A stretch of DNA of 64,000 nucleotides from Kaistella polysaccharea. Its GTDB lineage: Bacteria > Bacteroidota > Bacteroidia > Flavobacteriales > Weeksellaceae. Under the pieces are notes generated by a model, which saw nothing but the letters and a program-made list of their open reading frames with translations, ran no database searches and was not told where the DNA came from. The first letter of the stretch is position 1. Every line of letters begins with the position of its first letter. The position numbers were made by a program, and so were the translations under genes. This document shows, one piece after another, positions 17,898 through 25,200 of this stretch. The DNA lies in assembly GCF_020410745.1 (NCBI RefSeq), contig NZ_CP084528.1, forward strand, positions 62,001 through 126,000, given 5' to 3'.

Positions 17898-18112
17898 TAA
17901 AAATAGACGAATCGATTTTTGTAGAAACAGAAAAAATTCTTTCTAAAATAAAAATCTCCAGGAATAGATATATCAATGAAGCTATTGAGTATTACAATAA
18001 TGCGCAGAAAAGACAAGTTTTAGAAAAACAACTAAAAGCAGAATCGGAATTAGTTAAAAATGAATCGATGTCTGTTTTGAAAGAATTTGAAAAACTGGAT
18101 TATGCAGATTAA
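17882..18112 (+). CDS. Antitoxin, ribbon-helix-helix (CopG/MazE-like)
   Basis: The 76-residue protein starts MKTISLKIDESIF, a typical RHH beta-strand, followed by two helices (about 12-50, with ISRNRYINEAIEYY) and a charged C-terminal tail likely to wrap the toxin. I chose ATG at 17882 because it gives the canonical RHH N-terminus; an ATG 11 codons upstream would add sequence overlapping the promoter motif. The 3' end overlaps the toxin gene by 11 bp. It should bind and neutralise the toxin and repress the operon. Confidence 0.85.
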   Translation: MKTISLKIDESIFVETEKILSKIKISRNRYINEAIEYYNNAQKRQVLEKQLKAESELVKNESMSVLKEFEKLDYAD

Positions 18113-18446
18113 TCAATACGAAATTTGGATTGCAGACCTCAATCCTCAAATTGGAACTGAAGCAGGAAAAACACGACCTGTACTTATCGTACAAACCGAT
18201 TTGATGAATAAAATCCCTCATCCATCTACAATTATTTGTCCTATAACTACAAAAGTTCAATATAATTCCACGATCTTGAGAGTGCATCTTCAGAAAGGAA
18301 TGGCAAATCTACATGAAGATTGTGATGTAATGATTGATCAAATTAGAGCAATTGACAACAAAAGATTGATTAAAAAAGTAGGTAAACTACCGACAGGTTT
18401 GATAGAAAAAATAAAGGAAAATATTGCAATCGTTATCGATTTGTAA
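18102..18446 (+). CDS. Toxin, PemK/MazF family endoribonuclease
   Basis: The 114-residue protein has the family landmarks YEIWIADLNPQIGTEAGKTRP at its N-terminal third, the VLIVQTDLMN strand, TIICPITTKV and the late MIDQIRAIDNKRL segment. MazF/PemK toxins cut mRNA at short sequences when not bound by antitoxin. I chose ATG at 18102, which overlaps the antitoxin's last codons (coupled translation). An in-frame TTG five codons upstream is less likely. Both genes look intact. Confidence 0.9.
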   Translation: MQINQYEIWIADLNPQIGTEAGKTRPVLIVQTDLMNKIPHPSTIICPITTKVQYNSTILRVHLQKGMANLHEDCDVMIDQIRAIDNKRLIKKVGKLPTGLIEKIKENIAIVIDL

Positions 18447-18471
18447 AAATACTCTTACCACTTTAGAGTAT

Positions 18472-18506
18472 AAAAAAATCCCCGCAAAATTAATTGCAGG
18501 GTTTTT
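18472..18506. terminator. Bidirectional terminator between toxin-antitoxin and efflux operons
   Basis: CCCCGCAA pairs with TTGCAGGG (one mismatch) around an AATTAA loop, flanked by A7 and T6 runs. It lies between convergent operons. Confidence 0.75.
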
Positions 18507-18513
18507 TGCGATT

Positions 18514-18528
18514 AACCTTGACAAGGTT
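18514..18528. repeat. Short perfect palindrome after the efflux operon
   Basis: AACCTTGACAAGGTT is a 7-bp inverted repeat around one base. It follows the bidirectional terminator and may be a REP-like unit; no second copy was noticed in the window. Confidence 0.35.
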
Positions 18529-18547
18529 TACAATAGTTTCTACAAAT

Positions 18548-18754
18548 TTAAACTCCACAAGAATCACCTTTATTGCTAACTCCTAATTTTCCTAAAATCT
18601 TATCCAGCAAACACCAATTCGTTATCGATGATTGTAGTAAATTAATTCCCACAAATCCAGTTAGCCACAACCAATTTTGGTTGACATAAATGGATAAAAG
18701 GATACTTGCCCAAATCATGGTCCCGGCGAAAGCGTGTATTATTCTAGTTTTCAT
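18548..18754 (-). CDS. DUF2892-like small inner-membrane protein
   Basis: The 68-residue protein resembles the YgaP-type transmembrane (DUF2892) family: MKTRIIHAFAGTMIWASIL, a second hydrophobic helix, then a TNWCLLDKILGKLGV tail where the family usually has a G-x-CP-x-Y-LLG-like segment. It ends in SCGV. It is the last gene of the efflux operon, 25 bp after the PII-like gene. In other bacteria this domain often accompanies rhodaneses, but no rhodanese adjoins it here; one is found 9 kb away. Confidence 0.72.
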   Translation of the reverse strand: MKTRIIHAFAGTMIWASILLSIYVNQNWLWLTGFVGINLLQSSITNWCLLDKILGKLGVSNKGDSCGV

Positions 18755-18779
18755 TTTATTTATTTTAATATTTATTTCT

Positions 18780-19085
18780 TTAAAATTGCTGTTCCAAGTT
18801 GATTAAAGCAATGTGAACTTTGGATAATGTTTCTTGTTCTGAATTAAATTCTTCAATTTTTTTTAGGATTAAAGGCGTGTTTTCTTCCGGTACAAAAACT
18901 GTGAATAATAGAGAGTCTGTTTCTGCATATGAAGAAGCAAACCAATTATCGACGACGTTGCTTTGAGCGTCATTTTTAAAACCTTTGACTTCGTTAAAAG
19001 TAAAAGATTTAGAGCCAGATTTAACTAAGATATTTTTGACTTCTTTTTCAAATTCCTTGATTGCGGTGATGAGTAATAATTTCAT
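18780..19085 (-). CDS. PII-like (DUF3240-type) small protein of the efflux operon
   Basis: The 101-residue protein has the order of a PII fold: a first strand MKLLLITAI, a helix KEFEKEVKNILVKSG, a second strand and loop FTFNEVKGFKNDAQ (compare the PII consensus T-x-x-EVKGF), a long T-loop-like section, a third strand LLFTVFVPEE, a helix, and a last strand VHIALINLEQ. PII-like DUF3240 proteins are known beside RND pumps in Proteobacteria. The Tyr uridylylation site of classical GlnB is not evident. I chose ATG at 19085 for the canonical start. It may sense a ligand or metal and modulate the pump (inference). Confidence 0.7.
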   Translation of the reverse strand: MKLLLITAIKEFEKEVKNILVKSGSKSFTFNEVKGFKNDAQSNVVDNWFASSYAETDSLLFTVFVPEENTPLILKKIEEFNSEQETLSKVHIALINLEQQF

Positions 19086-19141
19086 TTGTAATAGTTTTAA
19101 AATTCTCCGCCGAAACAATTTCCGGCAGAGAAATAAGTTAA

Positions 19142-22100
19142 TTAGTCCTGAAGATCTTCTTCAATGGAATTGGATTCTGCTTCGATAACTGCAGGTTCGT
19201 TGTGAATCCATTTTTTCTTTTCAGACATATAATAAATCAATGGAATCACAATCAATGTTAAGAGCGTCGAAACGATCGCTCCAAATACCAATGAAATTGC
19301 CAATCCTTGGAAAATAGGGTCGAATAAAATTACGACAGCTCCAATCACAACCGCTCCGGTTGTTAAAAGAATCGGTGTCGTTCTCACTGCTCCGGCTTCG
19401 ATGATCGCTCGTTTTATGGGCGCTCCTTCTTTCAATCGAATTGCAATAAAGTCAATCAAAAGTATCGAGTTTCGCACCATAATTCCGGCTAAAGCAATCA
19501 TTCCAATAAACGATGTTGCGGTAAAGAAAGCGCCTAACAGCCAGTGTCCGAGTACAATCCCAACCAACGAAAGTGGAATAGGGATCATCATCATAATTGG
19601 CGTTTTGAAGTTTTGGAACCAACCCACTATCAGCATATAAATAATCAGGATTACCACTAAAAATGCAACACCCAAATCTCGGAAAACTTCCAACGTAATT
19701 TGCCATTCACCGTCCCATTTCACGGTGTAATCTGATTCGTCTTTTGGCGCGTTCATATACAATTCGTTCAAGGAATATCCCGCTGGAAGTTTGATGTTTT
19801 TTAATTTTTCATCCATTCCGAGAATCGCATACGCCGGACTTTCTAATCCTCCCGCCATATCTGCCAGAATATAAACCACGCGTTTTTGGTCTTTTCTGTA
19901 AATTGATTTTTCTAAAGTTTCGCGTTGAACTTTTACAATATCACTCACCGGAACCATTCCTGCCTGACCTTTCACTTTTAAATCAGTAATGTCAGAAATG
20001 CTGGTTTTATCACCATCATTCAGTTTCATTACGATGTCAACCGCGTCATTTGATTTTGGGTCAAATAGATTACCGACCGAATGTTCGCCAATCAGATAAG
20101 TAAGATTTCCAACAATTTGTTGAGGTGCAATACCGTTCAACATTGCTTTTTCTTTATCGGCTACGATTTTAAATTCTGTCTGTGGAGATTCAACCATCCA
20201 GTCTACGTCAACGACATCATCGGTATTGATTAGGATTTTCTTAACTTCATCGGCAATTCGAACTTGCTCGTCATAATCTGGTCCGTAAACTTCCGCAACA
20301 ATAGTTGATAAAACGGGTGGTCCAGGTGGAACTTCTACGATTTTCACATTTGCGCCATATTTTTTAGCAATCTTGTGAATTTCTGGACGAATAATTTTCG
20401 CCACATCGTGACTTTGATTTTCTCGATCTTCTTTATGCAAAAGATTCACCTGAATATCTGCAGTATTGCTGCTTCCACGCATATCGTAATGACGAACCAA
20501 ACCATTAAAGGTAATCGGCGAAGCGGACCCAATATAAGATTGGTAATTCACTACTTCCGGCACGGTTTTCAGATATTGTGCAATGTCTTGAGTTACTGCA
20601 GCAGTCCTTTCTAAAGTCGTTCCTTCCGGTAAATCGATCACAACTTGCACTTCATTTTTATTATCAAATGGAAGCATTTTCACCGCCACCCATTTTGCCG
20701 CAAATGCAAACATCGAAATCATCAATAAAACACCCGTAATTCCGAGCATGGTCCATCTTTTTCTTTTATTATCAAGCAAAGGCTGCTCAATCTTTTTGTA
20801 AATTTTATAGATGAAACCGGTTTCTAAACCTTGCTCTTCTTTATGTTCCTCGCTGTCTTTTACTTTTAATAAATGGAAACCCAAATAAGGGGTAATCGTT
20901 AAGGCCACAAAAAGAGAAAGCAACATCGCAATCGAAGCACCAATCGGCATCGGCGACATATAAGGTCCCATCATTCCGGATACAAATGCCATCGGTAAAA
21001 TCGCTGCAATTACGGTGAATGTTGCCAATATCGTCGGGTTTCCAACTTCATTAATAGCGAAAATTGCGGCTTGCTTAAACGGTAATTTCTTCATGTGGAA
21101 ATGCCGGTGCATATTTTCCGCAATAATAATACTGTCGTCGACTACGATTCCCACTACGAAAACAAGGGCGAAAAGTGTAATTCTATTCAGCGTATAACCC
21201 AACATGTAATAGGCGAAAAGCGTTAGTGCAAATGTTAATGGTACTGAAAAGAACACAACTAAACCGCCTCTCCATCCCATTGCAAGCATCACCAAGAGCG
21301 TCACTGCAACAATCGCAATTCCCAAGTGGCTCATTAATTCAGATACTTTATGAGAAGCCGTTTCACCGTAATTTCGCGTCACTTCTACATGCACATCATC
21401 TGGAATCAAAGTTTTCTTTAAAGTTTCAACCTGATCCAAAACTTCCTCCGAAATTTTCATCGCATCGGCACCTTTTACTTTACTAATAGAAAGCGTCACG
21501 GCAGGATATTCTGATAAAAAACTCTTGCCTTTTTCAGTTGCGTTTCCGTAACCGAAATTCACGTAATTTTTTGTTGAGGAAGGTCCATCTTCAATTTTTG
21601 CCACTTGTTTTAAATAAACCGGCATATTTTGAGAAGTCCCAATGACCAGGTTTCCAACATCTTCCGCAGAATTTAAAAATTCGCCCGTCGTTACCAAATA
21701 TTCCTGATCGTTGCTCGCGAAACTTCCAGATTGCGAACTACCATTATTGGCCTGAATCATCTGCATAATTCCCAATGCATCAACATTGGATTCTGCCATT
21801 TTATCTTTGTCAACGATTACTTGCAACTGTCGACTTCTTCCGCCAATCACGTTGGTTAGGGAAACGTCTTTAATTTTTTTGACTTCTGAAGCAAGTTCTT
21901 CGGTCATTTGTCTTAACTGAAAATCGCTGTATTTTTCACTCCAAAGCGTCAATCCCAACATCGGCACATCGTCGATGGAACGGGTTTTAATTAAAGGTTC
22001 GTAAACTCCTTTTGGAAAGATGTTTTTATTTTTCATCATCTCATCGTAGAGTTTCACGTAAGAACGCTCGGTGTCTTCACCCACGTAAAACTGCACGATA

Positions 22101-22387
22101 ATCATGGCTTTTCCATTCATCGCCATACTGTGAACGTGCTCGACTCCTTTGATGTTTGAAATGATTTTTTCCAAAGGTTTCACCACGCGATTTTCTACTT
22201 CCGTAGGATTTGCGCCGGGATAACCAACCATTACGTCGGCCATCGGAACAATAATTTGTGGTTCCTCTTCTCTCGGTATTAATGTCGAACTGTACATCCC
22301 AATCGCCATCAACGCGACCATCAACAGAATTGATAGTTTTGAATTGATGAAGACTTCGGCAATACGTCCTGCTATTCCTTGTTGCAT
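19142..22387 (-). CDS. RND efflux pump inner-membrane permease (HAE1-like)
   Basis: The 1081-residue protein has the RND layout: one N-terminal helix, a large periplasmic porter domain, a block of helices, a second porter domain and a final block of helices. Helix 4 holds the proton-relay pair Asp417-Asp418 in GIVVDDSIIIAEN, the drug-type (HAE1) pattern rather than the metal-type one. PREEEPQI near residue 39 marks a broad subfamily of uncertain substrate. It works with the adjacent membrane-fusion and TolC proteins to expel substrates by proton antiport. Gaps to neighbours are 26 and 56 bp. Confidence 0.93.
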   Translation of the reverse strand: MQQGIAGRIAEVFINSKLSILLMVALMAIGMYSSTLIPREEEPQIIVPMADVMVGYPGANPTEVENRVVKPLEKIISNIKGVEHVHSMAMNGKAMIIVQFYVGEDTERSYVKLYDEMMKNKNIFPKGVYEPLIKTRSIDDVPMLGLTLWSEKYSDFQLRQMTEELASEVKKIKDVSLTNVIGGRSRQLQVIVDKDKMAESNVDALGIMQMIQANNGSSQSGSFASNDQEYLVTTGEFLNSAEDVGNLVIGTSQNMPVYLKQVAKIEDGPSSTKNYVNFGYGNATEKGKSFLSEYPAVTLSISKVKGADAMKISEEVLDQVETLKKTLIPDDVHVEVTRNYGETASHKVSELMSHLGIAIVAVTLLVMLAMGWRGGLVVFFSVPLTFALTLFAYYMLGYTLNRITLFALVFVVGIVVDDSIIIAENMHRHFHMKKLPFKQAAIFAINEVGNPTILATFTVIAAILPMAFVSGMMGPYMSPMPIGASIAMLLSLFVALTITPYLGFHLLKVKDSEEHKEEQGLETGFIYKIYKKIEQPLLDNKRKRWTMLGITGVLLMISMFAFAAKWVAVKMLPFDNKNEVQVVIDLPEGTTLERTAAVTQDIAQYLKTVPEVVNYQSYIGSASPITFNGLVRHYDMRGSSNTADIQVNLLHKEDRENQSHDVAKIIRPEIHKIAKKYGANVKIVEVPPGPPVLSTIVAEVYGPDYDEQVRIADEVKKILINTDDVVDVDWMVESPQTEFKIVADKEKAMLNGIAPQQIVGNLTYLIGEHSVGNLFDPKSNDAVDIVMKLNDGDKTSISDITDLKVKGQAGMVPVSDIVKVQRETLEKSIYRKDQKRVVYILADMAGGLESPAYAILGMDEKLKNIKLPAGYSLNELYMNAPKDESDYTVKWDGEWQITLEVFRDLGVAFLVVILIIYMLIVGWFQNFKTPIMMMIPIPLSLVGIVLGHWLLGAFFTATSFIGMIALAGIMVRNSILLIDFIAIRLKEGAPIKRAIIEAGAVRTTPILLTTGAVVIGAVVILFDPIFQGLAISLVFGAIVSTLLTLIVIPLIYYMSEKKKWIHNEPAVIEAESNSIEEDLQD

Positions 22388-22413
22388 AATTTTAATTTAA
22401 ATAATTGAGGAGA

Positions 22414-23490
22414 TTATTGTTTTACTTTGGCTCCGTTATAGAGTTTTCCGTTTGCTGAGACGATGTAAGGTTCCTTGGAAGTAAGTCCAGATAAAACTTC
22501 GACCTGATCACCAAAATCTTTTCCTATTTTCACCCAGCGAAGAACTGCCGTATTTTTTGAACTTATAGTGTAAACTCCCGTCAACTGACCTTTTTCTACC
22601 AATGCAGATTTAGGAATCATCACGCCTTCCTGAAAATCCTGGTTCACTTTTCCAGAATTTTTAAATGGAAATTGAATATTGACAAACATTCCCGGCAATA
22701 AATTTTGACTGCCCGAAACATTGACTTTCACCATATATTGTCCACCCGTATTCGTGGAAGATTTGCTGATTTCTGCAACCGTTCCACCCACTTCCTGGTT
22801 CGTCGATTTCAAAGTAATTTTTACCGGCATTCCTTGAGTGATTTGGGTAATGTTTTGTTCCGAAACCAAAACTTGTGCTTGTAAAGCAGAAGGTGATTCG
22901 ATTGTAAGTAAAGGCATTCCCGGACTTGCCATATCGCCTTGTTCTGCATATTTCGCCGTGATTACTCCGGAAATGGGTGCCGTAATATTCGTGTAGCGAT
23001 ACTGAGAATTCACTTCGCTTTTCATCGCTTGTGCGGCTTGCAAACCGGCTTGAGCCATTTCGTAGCGCGCTCTCATATCATCGAGTTCTTTTTGAGAAGC
23101 ACTTTGATTTTTATATAAATTCGAGAAACGCTCGTAATCTTTTTTAGCAATATTAAAACTTGCCTGTGCTTGAGAAATTTGCGCATTGGCTTGTCCGCCT
23201 TTTGCCTGAATATCTGTGGAATTAATGCTTACCAATAATTGTCCCGCACTTACATTTTGTCCAACTTCGGCTTTCATTCCCGTGATGTAACCCATCATTC
23301 TGGTGCTTACATTCACGGTGTTCTTCGCGACTAATTTTCCACTTGCGCTTGCATAACCACCTTCGGAATTATTCCCGGATTGATTCACGGTTACTTGAAT
23401 TGGAGTCTGCTTCAGTGTTGCATCTTTTTCGTCTGCCGAGCAACTCATGGTTAATCCTAAAAGTAGGACGGAGTAAACTAATATTTTCAT
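22414..23490 (-). CDS. RND efflux periplasmic adaptor (membrane-fusion) lipoprotein
   Basis: The 358-residue protein has a lipobox ending at Cys17 (LTMSC). It has the HlyD/AcrA domain order: a split lipoyl half (about 45-85, GKLVAKNTVNVSTRMMGYI), a coiled-coil hairpin (about 95-160, rich in Gln and Ala), the second lipoyl half ITAPISGVITAKYAEQGD, a beta-barrel, and a membrane-proximal domain. It bridges the RND pump and the outer-membrane channel. An inverted repeat lies in the 93-bp gap before it. Confidence 0.93.
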   Translation of the reverse strand: MKILVYSVLLLGLTMSCSADEKDATLKQTPIQVTVNQSGNNSEGGYASASGKLVAKNTVNVSTRMMGYITGMKAEVGQNVSAGQLLVSINSTDIQAKGGQANAQISQAQASFNIAKKDYERFSNLYKNQSASQKELDDMRARYEMAQAGLQAAQAMKSEVNSQYRYTNITAPISGVITAKYAEQGDMASPGMPLLTIESPSALQAQVLVSEQNITQITQGMPVKITLKSTNQEVGGTVAEISKSSTNTGGQYMVKVNVSGSQNLLPGMFVNIQFPFKNSGKVNQDFQEGVMIPKSALVEKGQLTGVYTISSKNTAVLRWVKIGKDFGDQVEVLSGLTSKEPYIVSANGKLYNGAKVKQ

Positions 23491-23516
23491 TTTATAGATT
23501 TTTGAGGTTAGATTTT

Positions 23517-23585
23517 AGAAGTTAGATGTGAGAAAACTATAGGTTAGAATATTGTCTAATGTCTAATTTCTCATATCTAAGTTCT
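23517..23585. repeat. Imperfect inverted repeat between the TolC and adaptor genes
   Basis: The 19-nt arms 23517-23535 and 23567-23585 are near reverse complements (AGAAGTTAGATGTGAGAAA against TTTCTCATATCTAAGTTCT, two mismatches). The loop holds TTAGA/TCTAA units and a tandem GTCTAAT. It looks like a REP-type element inside an operon and reaches the TolC stop codon. Confidence 0.5.
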
Positions 23586-24879
23586 ATCGTAAAAATTTAA
23601 AGTATTCCAGCGCCGAATTATATTCGAAAATCGCCTGTTGATATTCAAGTTTTTTCTGAGACATTTGAGTTTCTGCAGAAAGTAAATCAGAAGATTTTTC
23701 TAAACCTTGATCGTATCTGTTTTTACGGATTCTGTAGGCTTCTGCACTTTGATCCCAAGATAATTTGGTTAAGGAAACCTTGTTGTCCGCATCTAAAACT
23801 TGGCGATACGATTTGTTGAGTTCTAACTGATTTTGTTTTTGATATTGCTGAATTTCGGTTTGTGCTTTCGAGAGATCTGCTTTGTAAACTTCTTTTTCGC
23901 TTTTGGCTTTATACCCATCGAAAACATTCCAGGATAATTGTAATCCGACCAAGTAGCCATTACCGTTGAATTCGTAGACTTTATTATCATTTAATTCAAA
24001 ACTTCCAAAGGCATTTAATTTGGGTAAAAACTTTGCATCTGCAGATTTCATCATATAATCGTAGGCTTCCAAAGATTTCTCGTAGGCTTGCAAATCTTTT
24101 CTGTTTCCGTTGAGTTTTGGATTTTGCTCTAAGATATTTTCCTGATAAAAAAACTCGTCGATTGGTTTGAACACTTTATTTTCGGAATCTTCATTCAATA
24201 AAAAATAGAGATAATCTGAAGCATTTCTCACATTCGATTTTGCATATTGAATTTGACTTTCAATCTCAGAAACTCTTACGTTCATGTACAAAACTTCAGA
24301 TTTCTGGATCATTCCGTTTTTGTAATAATTATCAATCACTTTTTTGTTGGCAAGCGTTGTATTTTTGGCTTCTTCTAAAACTTTCACAACTTTATATGCC
24401 ATTTGTAATTGCAGATAGGCTTTATTCAAATCAAACTGGAGATATTCTTTGGTGCGTTCTGCTTTTATTTTCAAAACATCCACTTTCACTTCGCCCGCTT
24501 TTTTCTGATAAATGGCATCTTTATTAAAAATCGGTTGCTGCACTTCTAATTTTGTCGCAAAATTGAAAATGTTATCAGGATTATTTAATTGTTCTGGATC
24601 GAAATCCATCATCGTAATTCTGGATTGATTGAGTTTTGTTCCGAAAGCCATTAAAGGACTATTCGTCGCAGTTCCCGTGTAAGACGCAGTTACGTTGGGT
24701 AAATATATGGCGCGAGTTTGCAACAAACCGGCTTGTGCAGAATTCACTTCATCATTCGCCAATTTCACGGAGAGGTTTTGACCTTCAATTCTGGATTCTA
24801 AATCTTTTTTAGAAATCTGAATGGTATCCTGAGCGAAAAATTTTGTTGATATAAATAGTAGAAATAATACTTTTTTCAT
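23584..24879 (-). CDS. TolC family outer-membrane efflux channel
   Basis: The 431-residue protein has a signal peptide ending KFFAQ and two repeats of the outer-membrane efflux protein domain. These show long heptad-rich helices (about 45-215 and 245-430) separated by a short strand segment. Phrases such as LNKAYLQLQMAYKVVKVLEEAKN and YLVGLQLSWNVFDGYKAKSE are typical of the family. It provides the outer-membrane and periplasmic tunnel for the RND pump. It is the first gene of the operon, with a candidate promoter just upstream. Confidence 0.92.
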   Translation of the reverse strand: MKKVLFLLFISTKFFAQDTIQISKKDLESRIEGQNLSVKLANDEVNSAQAGLLQTRAIYLPNVTASYTGTATNSPLMAFGTKLNQSRITMMDFDPEQLNNPDNIFNFATKLEVQQPIFNKDAIYQKKAGEVKVDVLKIKAERTKEYLQFDLNKAYLQLQMAYKVVKVLEEAKNTTLANKKVIDNYYKNGMIQKSEVLYMNVRVSEIESQIQYAKSNVRNASDYLYFLLNEDSENKVFKPIDEFFYQENILEQNPKLNGNRKDLQAYEKSLEAYDYMMKSADAKFLPKLNAFGSFELNDNKVYEFNGNGYLVGLQLSWNVFDGYKAKSEKEVYKADLSKAQTEIQQYQKQNQLELNKSYRQVLDADNKVSLTKLSWDQSAEAYRIRKNRYDQGLEKSSDLLSAETQMSQKKLEYQQAIFEYNSALEYFKFLR

Positions 24880-24897
24880 GTGTCATTTATTTGATGA

Positions 24898-24946
24898 CAA
24901 AAGTATTGCAGTAAATTATCGTGCACAGTGACAAATGTTACAGTGA
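24898..24946 (-). promoter_or_regulatory. Candidate promoter and direct-repeat operator of the efflux operon
   Basis: Minus-strand TACTTTTG (24898-24905) matches the -7 consensus 18 nt before the TolC start. Two direct copies of ACAGTGA (24925-24931 and 24940-24946; TCACTGT on the transcribed strand) occupy the -33 region at a 15-bp period and may bind a regulator. No regulator gene adjoins. Confidence 0.4.
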
Positions 24947-24980
24947 ATCTATTAATAGTGAAAATTAGCGGTTATTGTGT

Positions 24981-25079
24981 CGCACGGATTTCACAGATTT
25001 ACACGGATGAATCTTTTACTTTAGAAGACAGAATTTTACTGATTATAAAATCTGTGCAAATCCATGTAATCCGTGTGCG
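24981..25079. repeat. REP/MITE-like imperfect inverted repeat
   Basis: A left arm at about 24981-25009 and a right arm at 25049-25079 are imperfect reverse complements. Each arm is built from repeated CACnGATTn units (CACGGATTTCACAGATTT in the left arm). The central 39 bp are unrelated. It lies outside any credible gene. Confidence 0.55.
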
Positions 25080-25200
25080 TAAATATTTTAAGAATAAATT
25101 TTCCCGTTTCGTAGGAAGTGATATCTTTAACATCAATTTAAATCATCTAAACTTTTCACTTTCTTGAACTGTGGAAACTTTTAAAATAGTAAATCTTAAA

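Larger units (their letters stand above)
24880..25200. other. Intergenic region between the efflux operon and the peptidase gene
   Basis: About 320 bp hold the efflux promoter (24898-24946) and a REP-like inverted repeat (24981-25079). An ORF of 79 codons across this stretch lies within the repeat and has no protein-like character. I see nothing else. Confidence 0.6.

Noticed and set aside
19142-22387. Calling the RND pump a heavy-metal exporter because of the PII-like neighbour
   Set aside because: Helix 4 has the Asp-Asp drug-type pattern and no metal-type signature was seen, so the substrate is left open.
24928-25167. Plus-strand ORF of 79 codons
   Set aside because: It lies across the REP-like inverted repeat and efflux promoter; composition is not protein-like and there is no recognisable motif.
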